A stretch of DNA of 6,350 nt from Limnohabitans sp. (GCA_009693225.1 SHXP01000140.1:1-6350); one strand, 5' to 3'. Positions 1 through 6,146 are shown, numbered from the stretch's first letter. Program-made: numbers and translations. Notes: generated by a model not told the origin, from the letters alone.

Positions 1-91
1 CTTTGATGCCCTTTTTATGCAACCGAACGACTTGCTTGCGCCTTTCGTGCAGTTGCTCCAGTGTTTGATATCTTGCGTCTTCTTTGTCCAT
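1..91 (-). CDS. IS630-family transposase, N-terminal fragment
   Basis: The gene starts with ATG at 91-89 and runs leftward out of the window, so only 30 residues are visible. They begin MDKEDARYQTLEQLHERRKQ and continue with a basic stretch (VVRLHKKG). I recognise this as the usual start of one group of IS630 transposases, where it leads into a helix-turn-helix domain; the DDE catalytic domain would lie outside the window. No good Shine-Dalgarno sequence precedes the ATG, which is common for IS transposases kept at low expression. The reading is from memory of the family, and the fragment is short, so another DDE transposase remains possible. It points away from the porin gene it interrupts. 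Confidence 0.65.
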   Translation of the reverse strand, partial: MDKEDARYQTLEQLHERRKQVVRLHKKGIK

Positions 92-148
92 GAGCAATAC
101 ATGGGAGCGCTCACCAGAAATTCAAGACTTCATCGGGCCGAATCTATA
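1..148 (-). mobile_element. One end of an IS630-type insertion sequence (partial)
   Basis: This is the terminal part of an insertion sequence that continues to the left of the window. It contains the first 30 codons of a transposase on the minus strand and about 55 bases of untranslated end. The junction with the porin gene lies in the palindrome TCTATAGA (143-150). IS630/Tc1-mariner elements are known to insert at and duplicate a TA dinucleotide, and the TATA core supplies that TA. The exact terminal base cannot be fixed because the other end is not visible. The palindrome GAGCGCTC (about 96-103) lies just before the transposase start. The family call rests on the transposase N-terminus only. 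Confidence 0.65.
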
Positions 149-686
149 GATGTGCAGTAAATCCCGAAAAAGCCGGTGAAATGTATTTAATCGCATTATT
201 AGCGCGGTCTTGCAAAGCGACTGATGCCAGTGTTCTCCACACCTGGGGTTTGTACTCAACGCGTCCGTTTGCACCCATTCCCCAAACCTCATAAGCGGTG
301 ATTTCTATGGTACCCAGCAAAACTGGACCTGAACTCGCATTTTCAAATCCAACAAATGCCTGACGATTACTGCTTGGAAGAAGGGTTGAAGAGTCGGGGG
401 CGAGTTCAATTTCTGCTTGGGCAATGCCCTTGATACCTTCACCCAGATCGCGTGAAGCTTTGACACCCAATCTACTGGTTCCGTTAGAAGCAAACAAACC
501 CTGATAGTCAGCTTTCGCACTTGTATAGGGGTTGGTTAAAGCTTGGCTTTGCAAGCCCTGATCCAATAGGCCATAGAGTCTCACACCGCCTGAAACATCT
601 ACGTCAGCCAGTGCATTTCCAAATGTCGAAAGGGTTGCCACGACAGCAATGCTCAAAACAGGGCGGGAAAAGAAAAATAAAGACAT
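144..686 (-). pseudogene. Gram-negative general porin, N-terminal half, truncated by IS insertion
   Basis: The gene encodes an outer-membrane beta-barrel porin, which would let small hydrophilic solutes diffuse into the periplasm. Residues 1-27 form a signal peptide (hydrophobic core at 9-24, likely cleavage after NALA). The mature part starts DVDVSGGVRLYGLLDQG, the first strand seen in burkholderial trimeric porins. SRLGVKASRDLGEGIKG (71-87) and RQAFVGFE (108-115) are further family landmarks. The frame ends at residue 180 (GFTAHL, then TAG) exactly where IS630-type sequence begins. Porins of this family are usually about 330-400 residues, so roughly half is missing, including most of the barrel. 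The product is almost certainly non-functional. No Shine-Dalgarno precedes the ATG at 686, but an in-frame TAA upstream and the promoter at 719-724 support this start. A Fur-box-like operator suggests the gene was iron-regulated. Confidence 0.8.
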
Positions 687-718
687 GGTGAAGAAGAGGT
701 AAGTGACAGAAGATTCAA

Positions 719-724
719 ATTATA
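719..724 (-). promoter_or_regulatory. Porin promoter, -10 element
   Basis: Read on the minus strand, this is a perfect TATAAT. It would start transcription near 712, leaving a leader of about 26 bases before the porin ATG. The -35 position (about 742-747, TACGAA) is poor. An A8 tract on this strand (767-774) could act as an UP-like element. The match is by eye to sigma-70 consensus. Confidence 0.55.
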
Positions 725-743
725 AATGAGAATTACTCTTATT
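725..743 (-). promoter_or_regulatory. Fur-box-like operator of the porin gene
   Basis: On the minus strand this reads AATAAGAGTAATTCTCATT, which matches 11 of 19 positions of the classical Fur box GATAATGATAATCATTATC and has the GAG-TAATT-CTC inverted core. It directly abuts the -10 hexamer and fills the promoter spacer, so bound Fur-Fe(II) would block RNA polymerase. A related half-site (ATACGAAT) continues to about 748, so two overlapping dimers may bind. The call is by consensus and by its similarity to the operator of fbpA in the same window. Confidence 0.6.
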
Positions 744-839
744 CGTATTTCTATAAATGGATCAAGTTTTTTTTAAAGAACACCTTTTCAATATTTTCAA
801 GACTTGGTGCGGCCGGCGTCAAAGCCTATGGGATAAATT

Positions 840-863
840 GACATCAGGACGCTATCTGATGTC
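840..863 (-). terminator. Possible weak terminator behind the fbpA/di-heme operon
   Basis: GACATCAG (840-847) and CTGATGTC (856-863) form a perfect 8 bp stem with an 8-base loop, 46 bases past the stop codon of the di-heme protein gene. On the minus strand it is followed by AATTTAT, not a proper U-tract, so termination may be inefficient. A competing hairpin is possible: CAGGAC (845-850) with GTCCTG (861-866). The hairpin may instead protect the 3' end of the mRNA. Confidence 0.4.
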
Positions 864-909
864 CTGGCAGGGGTTGGGCGTTTCTTTGAAACTGATCGGA
901 CCGAAATCC

Positions 910-2142
910 CTAGCGGCCTGCGTAAACCGTTGACTTTGGCAAACCCTTTGAGACCGCGGGGGGCGGCTTTGCCGCCGTGAGATCCGCGTCACTCAGGGTG
1001 TGTAAAAAAGCCAGTAAATCGTCGATATCCTGTTCGCTCAACCTTGCTGCTTCGCCGGCACTTTGGTCGTAAGGAATCTCACTGCTATTGACATTATTTT
1101 GGTATCGTCCGGGGACATCATTGAAGCGCTGTGACGAACTGCCATACCAGCGTGAAGGATCGGTATCACGGCTTGCATAAAAAGCGATTACTTCCCTTAA
1201 GTCGCTAAATCTTGCGTTGTGAAAAAAAACACGTCGAACCGCTATATTTCGCAAGGACGGTACTTTGAAGGCGCCGCATTCCCCGGTTGTAGGTTTGTTT
1301 TGAGCGTTTTCCAGCTTAGCTGCGCAAAGACCCAAATCATGAAACTTCGCATCCCGGTTGGCTGCAATCAGGGGGTTGCGTGGAACACCTAAATTATCGT
1401 AGCTGAAGTCCGTGAAGAGAGCTGCCACCTTGGGGTTATCGCTTTGAGCGGGATGACATGCGGCGCAATTGGCTTTGTCTTCACCGGTGAATAAACGCCA
1501 TCCCCGTTCTTGCTCGGGGGTGAATTTATCTTCCCCGCGCATGACACGGTCGAACTTGCTGTTGAATGAAGCGAACACAGGATCCTCTTGCTGATAACTT
1601 GCCAAGGCCTGAGTCATGGCCGCAAACGCCTTCTCGCTGTCATCCCATATGGCTTTACCAAACAAAGTAACAAAGCGGGACGCATACGCGCTTTGTTGAA
1701 GTTTAAGAACCACCTCAGCCTTACTACGGTTGGCCATTTCGTCGGGGTTCAAAAACGGCTCGCCGGCCTGGGATTGCAAACTGTCTGCGCGGCCGTCCCA
1801 AAAAAAACCGCCACTGACTTTTCCTTCCCCATCCCTTTGAAAAGCCTGATTGAATTTCAAATAGCGCAGCGATGGCACATTACGCAAACCGGGTTGCTGC
1901 ATGTTCTCGCCGCCTGGCTCTATACCTTTGGACGAGGCGTGTCCTAATGAGGCGATATGGCAGGTGGCGCAGGACTGCTGACCGGATGCCGACAAACCGG
2001 TGTCATGAAAGATCAGCTTTCCAAGCGTTGCTTGTGCGGACAGGCTTTCTTTGCCTGGCGGGTGCTTCCACAACAGTATGGCGCCAAGTGCTGCCATAGC
2101 GACGAAGCCCAGCGGCCATGAACGATGTTGCGGCCAGTTCAT
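910..2142 (-). CDS. MauG/MbnH-like di-heme c-type cytochrome peroxidase family protein
   Basis: This 410-residue protein belongs to the bacterial di-heme cytochrome c peroxidase/MauG superfamily and should act in the periplasm. A hydrophobic segment at 11-24 is a signal peptide or membrane anchor. Two heme c sites are visible: CATCH (58-62) and CAACH (226-230). The active-site block FFWDGRADSLQSQAGEP runs from 113: W115 corresponds to the inter-heme tryptophan, and Q125, P129 and E135 keep the spacing of the catalytic Gln, Pro and Glu of CCP and MauG. FKVPSLRNI (292-300) and FFHNARFSDL (306-315) are family landmarks. Cysteines C273 and C289 may form a disulfide. No His lies at the classical CCP distal position (about 16 residues after H62), which favours a MauG/MbnH-like enzyme over a classical H2O2 scavenger. 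The gene starts 18 bases after the fbpA stop, with AGGGG at 2149-2153 as its ribosome site, so it is co-transcribed with fbpA. Substrate unknown. Confidence 0.85.
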   Translation of the reverse strand: MNWPQHRSWPLGFVAMAALGAILLWKHPPGKESLSAQATLGKLIFHDTGLSASGQQSCATCHIASLGHASSKGIEPGGENMQQPGLRNVPSLRYLKFNQAFQRDGEGKVSGGFFWDGRADSLQSQAGEPFLNPDEMANRSKAEVVLKLQQSAYASRFVTLFGKAIWDDSEKAFAAMTQALASYQQEDPVFASFNSKFDRVMRGEDKFTPEQERGWRLFTGEDKANCAACHPAQSDNPKVAALFTDFSYDNLGVPRNPLIAANRDAKFHDLGLCAAKLENAQNKPTTGECGAFKVPSLRNIAVRRVFFHNARFSDLREVIAFYASRDTDPSRWYGSSSQRFNDVPGRYQNNVNSSEIPYDQSAGEAARLSEQDIDDLLAFLHTLSDADLTAAKPPPAVSKGLPKSTVYAGR

Positions 2143-2160
2143 TCAAAGCCCCTGGCCTGT

Positions 2161-3240
2161 TCAGCGGAAACCGACGCGGTCCAGCATCTGCTGGACTTTG
2201 ATTTGGTTCATTCCGATAGAACTTGCTGAAATCTTATTGGCTTTGAAATTCAAGCCTCCCATGCTTCGCAATGCCGGGTTATCAATCACAGTGTTCTTCA
2301 CCACCGGCCATTCGTTATTTCCATTGGCAAAATATGTCTGAGCAGAAGGACTCGCCAAATACTCAAGAAATTTTTGGGCATTGCCAGGATGTTTGGCATA
2401 TTGAGCAACCGCACCGCCTGCAATATTCATGTATGTTCCCGAGCCGGCTTGATTGGGAAAGATGATACCAATACGCTGTACGACGGCTTTGTCCTCTGCT
2501 GTATTTGAACGAATCAGACGCGCCACATAGTAAGAATTGGCAAGAGCAACACCGCACTCGCCGCTTGCCACGCCCCGAATCTGGTCGGTGTCGCCACCTT
2601 TAGGATCACGCGCCATATTGCTCACCAATCCCTTGAGCCAAGCCTCGGTGGCGGTAGCGCCGTTGTGTTCCAGCATGGCGCCGAACAAGGAAAGGTTGTA
2701 GGGGTGAGAACCAGAGCGAACACACAGCCTGCCCCGGTTGGCAGGCTGCGCCAATTTTTCATAAGCGTCTACTTCTTCGGCTTTGACGCGAGATTTGTCG
2801 TACACGATGACACGGGCTCGGCTGGAGAAACCGAACCAGGCGGTGCCATCGGGCCTGGACATGGCGCGCAGGTGTTCAGGGATGGCTTTTTCCAGTTCGG
2901 GTGATTTGATAGGTTTGAACAAACCCTCAGCCTCACCTTTCCACAATCTGGAGGCATCAACAAGCAGGATCACATCGGCAGGGGAGGCTTGGCCTTCGGC
3001 TTTAAGGCGCGACAAAATACCGGCGTCATCGGCGTCAACACGGTTGATACGTATACCGCTGGCACGGGTGAAATCATCATAAAGAGCTTCATCGGTGCTG
3101 TAGTGCCTGGCAGAATACAAATTGAGTACAGACTCTTCTGTTTGTGCGTACACCTGAGCCGTCAAGCCCGAGCCAACCACGAACAGCGCAAGCGACCACC
3201 TTGTGAGTATTACAAACCGCATCAAATCCAAGCTGATCAT
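2161..3240 (-). CDS. fbpA: Fe(III) ABC transporter periplasmic substrate-binding protein, FbpA/FutA family
   Basis: The protein binds ferric iron in the periplasm and delivers it to the FbpB/FbpC transporter. I chose ATG at 3240 (359 residues); it lies about 20 bases after the predicted transcription start. The frame stays open to TTG at 3258, which would leave almost no leader. ATG at 3222 is a fair alternative with a tidier signal peptide. Residues 1-32 are a signal peptide ending QVYA. The mature part starts with LNLYSARHYSTDEALYDDF, typical of the family. H46/Y47 (RHY), Y181 (SHPYNLS) and Y237/Y238 (ANSYY) match the one-His, four-Tyr iron site known from cyanobacterial FutA proteins. GIIFPNQ and GTYMNIAGGAV are further landmarks. 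Length is normal (about 330-350 residues mature). The gene is followed after 18 bases by the di-heme protein gene and has its own promoter with a Fur-type palindrome. Confidence 0.9.
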   Translation of the reverse strand: MISLDLMRFVILTRWSLALFVVGSGLTAQVYAQTEESVLNLYSARHYSTDEALYDDFTRASGIRINRVDADDAGILSRLKAEGQASPADVILLVDASRLWKGEAEGLFKPIKSPELEKAIPEHLRAMSRPDGTAWFGFSSRARVIVYDKSRVKAEEVDAYEKLAQPANRGRLCVRSGSHPYNLSLFGAMLEHNGATATEAWLKGLVSNMARDPKGGDTDQIRGVASGECGVALANSYYVARLIRSNTAEDKAVVQRIGIIFPNQAGSGTYMNIAGGAVAQYAKHPGNAQKFLEYLASPSAQTYFANGNNEWPVVKNTVIDNPALRSMGGLNFKANKISASSIGMNQIKVQQMLDRVGFR

Positions 3241-3266
3241 CAGTATTTTCTTGGTCAAAAGAGTAA

Positions 3267-3272
3267 ATCATA
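3267..3272 (-). promoter_or_regulatory. fbpA promoter, -10 element
   Basis: The minus strand reads TATGAT here, one base from consensus, with ATGCGA 17 bases upstream (3290-3295) as a poor -35. Transcription would start near 3260, which fits translation from ATG 3240. The -35 and most of the spacer lie inside the palindrome at 3275-3299. This gives fbpA and the di-heme gene a promoter separate from fbpB. Confidence 0.5.
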
Positions 3273-3274
3273 AC

Positions 3275-3299
3275 TCAAATGCGAACTATTCGCATTTGA
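3275..3299. promoter_or_regulatory. Fur-type operator: perfect 11+11 bp palindrome upstream of fbpA
   Basis: TCAAATGCGAA (3275-3285) is followed by CTA and then its exact reverse complement TTCGCATTTGA (3289-3299). The core TGCGAA..TTCGCA with flanking AAA/TTT is the form Fur boxes often take in proteobacteria. It sits in the 82-base gap between fbpB and fbpA, overlaps the -35 and spacer of the fbpA promoter, and precedes an iron-uptake gene. Repression by Fur when iron is plentiful is the natural reading. As an RNA hairpin it could also lie at the end of the fbpB transcript, but no U-tract follows. Confidence 0.7.
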
Positions 3300-3322
3300 T
3301 ATTACTCAAATCCCTATAAAAT

Positions 3323-4927
3323 TCAGGAATTACGCAAGGTTCTGCTCAGCAACACTACCGGGACCAGCCCGATCAGCACCAAGGCAAGGGACGGCAAAGC
3401 CGCCTCACCCAGCCGTTCATCACGCGCCAACTGATAGGCCATGACCGCCAAGGTATCTGTATTGAAGGGACGAAGCACAAGAGTGGCGGGCAATTCCTTC
3501 ATGACATCGACCAGCACCAGCAATGCAGCAGCAGCGGTGGATCTCTTGAGCAAAGGCCAGTGCACCCGATAGAACAGCATAAAACGGTATACCCCCTGCA
3601 TACGGGACGTTTCATCCATGCTCATCGCGATACGGCTGTAACCGCTTTGCACCGACTGCAAGGCCACGGCTATGAAGCGCACCAGATAAGCCCATATCAG
3701 TCCCAAAACGGTGGCAGTTAACCAATAACCCGCTTGGGTTTGCGGCCAGTTTTTTTGTATCCAGGCCACGGGCAAAAGCAAACCCACCACGATGACCACA
3801 CCGGGAACGGCATAGCCCAGGCCAACCCATTGTGTGCTGATACGGCGCCAGCTGTTTGGATGAACCCTGAGACTGAATGCTAGGACCAAGGCAATATTGA
3901 CAGCCAAAAAAGCAGTTATCAGCCCCAGGAACAAGCTGTTGCCCATCCAGTGACCGAACATTCCCCAAGGCAGGGCCACACTCTGGCTGTGCAGCCACAG
4001 CGAGCGGGCCATGATCAGCAGTGGAAACACAAAACCCAATAGCACAGGCATGGCGCAGAACAACAATGCCAGCATGGCTGCCGGGCCGTGCAGCTTCAAA
4101 GGTTGCGACTCATTACCCCCGCCCGCAGTTCGTTGGCTGTTGAACCGCATGCGCAATTGCGCGCGTTGCTCTAGGCCGAGCATCAGGCTCACCAGCAACA
4201 GTAAAAACGTAGCCAGTTGAGCCGCAGCGATGCGGTCATCCATGACGAGCCATGCCTTGTAAATACCGGTCGAAAAAGTGGTGACACCAAAATAGCTGCT
4301 GACACCGAAATCCGCCAAAGTCTCCATCAAGGCAAGGGCGGTGCCAGCCGCAATCGCAGGGCGCGCCAGCGGCAAAGCCACACGCGCCATCCTTCTTGGC
4401 AAAGACGCTCCCAATAAACGTGCTGCTTCCATCAACTGCGGTGCCCGTTCGACCAGGGCGGCGCGCACAAGAATATACACATAAGGGTAAAGAGAGCAGC
4501 TTAGGACCGCGGCAGCTCCCCACAAGTTGCGCACATCAGGCCACAGGGGGCCTTGCCAGCCAGTGATCTCACGCCACAAGGTTTGGGGCGGTCCGCTGTA
4601 TTGCAAAAAATCAGAGTAAGCATAGGCCACCACGTAAGCCGGTACGGCCAAAGGCAGCAACAAGGCCCACTCCAGAATGCGCTTTGCCGGAAAGTCAAAC
4701 AGCGTAACGACAGCAGCAGACACCCCGCCCATAATTATGACACCAAGTGTGACCCAAAAACACAAACGCACACTGCCCCATACATAGCCGGGTAAGACCG
4801 AGTCAGCCATCGCCGCTAAGGCATCCTGCGAGACATCATTCCACTGCAGCCAAGCGCCCAGCACCATCAAGACTGGCAAGGCCATAACGAAAATGAGGAA
4901 CAACCTCAGCAGGGAAATGAAAAGCAT
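3323..4927 (-). CDS. fbpB: Fe(III) ABC transporter permease, double-domain FbpB family
   Basis: This inner-membrane protein forms the channel for ferric iron delivered by FbpA. I chose ATG at 4927 (534 residues); the frame runs open to TTG at 4987, but that extension is polar and lies in the divergent promoter region. About 12 membrane helices are visible, at roughly 2-27, 49-77, 85-104, 135-158, 190-208, 236-253, 283-307, 330-353, 367-390, 399-423, 464-485 and 511-531. It is a tandem fusion of two permease domains, as normal for FbpB. EAA loops, which dock the ATPase, are at 167-175 (EAARLLGAS) and near 437-445 (MDETSRMQG). KELPATLVLRPFNTDTLA in the second half is a family hallmark. No clear Shine-Dalgarno precedes the ATG. 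The gene is divergent from fbpC and 82 bases upstream of fbpA, so read-through into fbpA is possible, but fbpA also has its own promoter. Confidence 0.9.
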   Translation of the reverse strand: MLFISLLRLFLIFVMALPVLMVLGAWLQWNDVSQDALAAMADSVLPGYVWGSVRLCFWVTLGVIIMGGVSAAVVTLFDFPAKRILEWALLLPLAVPAYVVAYAYSDFLQYSGPPQTLWREITGWQGPLWPDVRNLWGAAAVLSCSLYPYVYILVRAALVERAPQLMEAARLLGASLPRRMARVALPLARPAIAAGTALALMETLADFGVSSYFGVTTFSTGIYKAWLVMDDRIAAAQLATFLLLLVSLMLGLEQRAQLRMRFNSQRTAGGGNESQPLKLHGPAAMLALLFCAMPVLLGFVFPLLIMARSLWLHSQSVALPWGMFGHWMGNSLFLGLITAFLAVNIALVLAFSLRVHPNSWRRISTQWVGLGYAVPGVVIVVGLLLPVAWIQKNWPQTQAGYWLTATVLGLIWAYLVRFIAVALQSVQSGYSRIAMSMDETSRMQGVYRFMLFYRVHWPLLKRSTAAAALLVLVDVMKELPATLVLRPFNTDTLAVMAYQLARDERLGEAALPSLALVLIGLVPVVLLSRTLRNS

Positions 4928-5010
4928 GAAATTGTCGCTAAATGGGCCTTGGCATAAACGCTGATTGTAGGCAGGGCTTATGTGCAAAGCTCAGATGCTT
5001 ACAATCCATC
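4928..5010. promoter_or_regulatory. Divergent fbpB/fbpC promoter region with near-perfect dyad
   Basis: This 83-base gap must carry the promoters of fbpB (leftward) and fbpC (rightward). GATTGTAGGC (4963-4972) and GCTTACAATC (4997-5006) are inverted repeats matching at 9 of 10 positions. Each arm contains TACAAT, five of six matches to a -10 box, facing outward: minus strand 4964-4969 for fbpB and plus strand 5000-5005 for fbpC. The expected -35 positions are poor on both strands (GAGCTT and CTTATG), which hints at help from an activator. I see no good Fur box here, unlike in front of fbpA. Confidence 0.45.
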
Positions 5011-6069
5011 ATGTTTTTGAATATCAATGACCTGCAAGTGCAATACCCGGGCCGCGAGGCTGCTGCGGTCAACCGTGTCAGTCTGTCTTTGGAGGCGGGC
5101 AGCATGGGCGTTTTGATTGGTCCTTCAGGCTGCGGCAAAACCACTTTGCTTCGGGCTGTGGCAGGGCTGGAAAAACCCCGGCGGGGCAGTATCGAGATTG
5201 ACGGACAAACTGTCAGTGGCCCCGGGATTCACATCGCCCCGGAATTTCGACGCATTGGCATGGTGTTTCAGGACTACGCCTTGTTCCCGCATTTGAATCT
5301 GGCCGACAACATTACGTTCGGCTTGCACCGTTGGCCTGCCAACAAACAACGCGCCCGCGTTAAGGAAATGCTCGAATTGGTCGGACTGGAGAAAAGCGGT
5401 CAGCGCTTTGCGCATGAACTATCGGGCGGCCAGCAGCAGCGTGTTGCGCTTGCCCGCGCACTCGCACCGGGGCCTCAGTTGTTACTGCTCGATGAGCCGT
5501 TTTCTAATTTGGATGTGGATTTGCGCGAACGTCTGGCGCATGAATTGCGCGTTATTTTGCAACAGGCTAAAACCACAGCGCTGTTTGTCACCCATGACCA
5601 GCTGGAGGCCTTTGCTTTGGGCGATGTGATCGGCGTCATGCACCAGGGCTGCTTGCTGCAATGGGCAGATGCTTACAAGCTTTACCACCGGCCGGCTACG
5701 CGGTTTGTTGCTGAATTCATCGGCCACGGTGTGTTTGCACCCGCCACGTTAATTCAGCAGGCAGACACCCTGGTACTGCAAACCCCATTGGGTGAGATTC
5801 GTGAGAAATTAAACCCGAACACCCCCATCCCCATTACCGGTGAATGCGATGTTCTGTTGCGCGCAGATGATATTGTTCACGATGATGCTTCATTGGTAAA
5901 AGCACAGATCATCCGCAAAGCCTTCCGGGGATCAGAATTTTTATACACCTTGAACCTGGCCAGTGGCCATACATTGCTTGCGCATGTGCCCAGCCACCAT
6001 GACCATGACATTGGCGAATGGATAGGAATACGAGCAGAAGTCGATCATGTTGTGATGTTTTCACGCTGA
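5011..6069 (+). CDS. fbpC: Fe(III) ABC transporter ATP-binding protein, FbpC family
   Basis: This cytoplasmic ATPase powers the FbpB permease. It has 352 residues, normal for the family. All ABC motifs are present: Walker A GPSGCGKTT (37-45), Q-loop Q87 in VFQDYALFPH, signature LSGGQQQR (137-144), Walker B LLLLDEP (157-163) and H-loop H195 in FVTHDQLEA. The C-terminal part from about 240 is a TOBE-type regulatory domain (VLLRADDI at 281-288; AFRGSEFLYTL at 304-314). A His/Asp cluster SHHDHDIGE at 328-336 is of unknown meaning. I chose ATG at 5011 because homology starts at once (MFLNINDLQVQYPG). The frame is open further upstream to a TTG at 4942, but that stretch is the divergent promoter region. 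No Shine-Dalgarno precedes the ATG, and the predicted -10 at 5000-5005 would give almost no leader. Confidence 0.92.
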   Translation: MFLNINDLQVQYPGREAAAVNRVSLSLEAGSMGVLIGPSGCGKTTLLRAVAGLEKPRRGSIEIDGQTVSGPGIHIAPEFRRIGMVFQDYALFPHLNLADNITFGLHRWPANKQRARVKEMLELVGLEKSGQRFAHELSGGQQQRVALARALAPGPQLLLLDEPFSNLDVDLRERLAHELRVILQQAKTTALFVTHDQLEAFALGDVIGVMHQGCLLQWADAYKLYHRPATRFVAEFIGHGVFAPATLIQQADTLVLQTPLGEIREKLNPNTPIPITGECDVLLRADDIVHDDASLVKAQIIRKAFRGSEFLYTLNLASGHTLLAHVPSHHDHDIGEWIGIRAEVDHVVMFSR

Positions 6070-6114
6070 TCCGTGAAAAATCGATGTTGATTGAAAGCCA
6101 GGTAGAAAACAAAA

Positions 6115-6132
6115 ACGCCCCGAAAGGGGCGT
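6115..6132. terminator. Bidirectional intrinsic terminator, strongest on the minus strand
   Basis: ACGCCCC (6115-6121), loop GAAA, GGGGCGT (6126-6132) form a strong 7 bp stem with a stable tetraloop. On the minus strand it is followed by TTTTTGTTTTC (from the A-rich 6105-6115), a good U-tract, so it fits the end of the tRNA-Ser transcript whose 3' end lies 14 bases upstream at 6147. On the plus strand GTTTATTG is a weaker tail that can still end fbpC transcription, 46 bases after its stop codon. Confidence 0.8.
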
Positions 6133-6146
6133 GTTTATTGAATAAA

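Larger units (their letters stand above)
687..909. other. Intergenic region between porin and di-heme protein genes
   Basis: This gap holds the porin promoter and operator (719-750), an AT-rich stretch with a T8 run (767-774) and a tandem TTTTCAA repeat (about 784-799), and the hairpin at 840-863 behind the di-heme protein gene. I see no coding potential and no sign of a small RNA. Confidence 0.6.

Noticed and set aside
767..774. T8 run on the plus strand as a rho-independent terminator tail
   Set aside because: No GC-rich hairpin precedes it on the plus strand and no plus-strand gene ends here; it fits better as an A-tract upstream of the porin promoter.
1588..1947. 119-residue open frame on the plus strand inside the di-heme protein gene
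   Set aside because: It is antisense to a gene with clear heme and active-site motifs, shows no domain, and has no promoter or ribosome site of its own.
3241..3258. Upstream TTG start for FbpA at 3258
   Set aside because: The predicted transcription start near 3260 would leave almost no leader, and two ATG codons (3240, 3222) give a normal signal peptide.
3612..3998. 128-residue open frame in another frame inside fbpB
   Set aside because: It is a shadow of the permease gene; its product is not recognisable and the permease frame holds both EAA loops.
4928..4987. Possible 20-residue N-terminal extension of FbpB from TTG at 4987
   Set aside because: It is polar, lies over the divergent dyad, and the first membrane helix starts directly after ATG 4927.
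4942..5010. Possible 23-residue N-terminal extension of FbpC from TTG at 4942
   Set aside because: The extension overlaps the fbpB promoter region, has no homology to ABC ATPases, and the normal FbpC N-terminus begins at ATG 5011.
6134..6146. TTTATT-G-AATAAA inverted repeat between terminator and tRNA fragment
   Set aside because: It is an all-AT 6 bp stem with a one-base centre, likely just the AT-rich spacer behind a tRNA gene.
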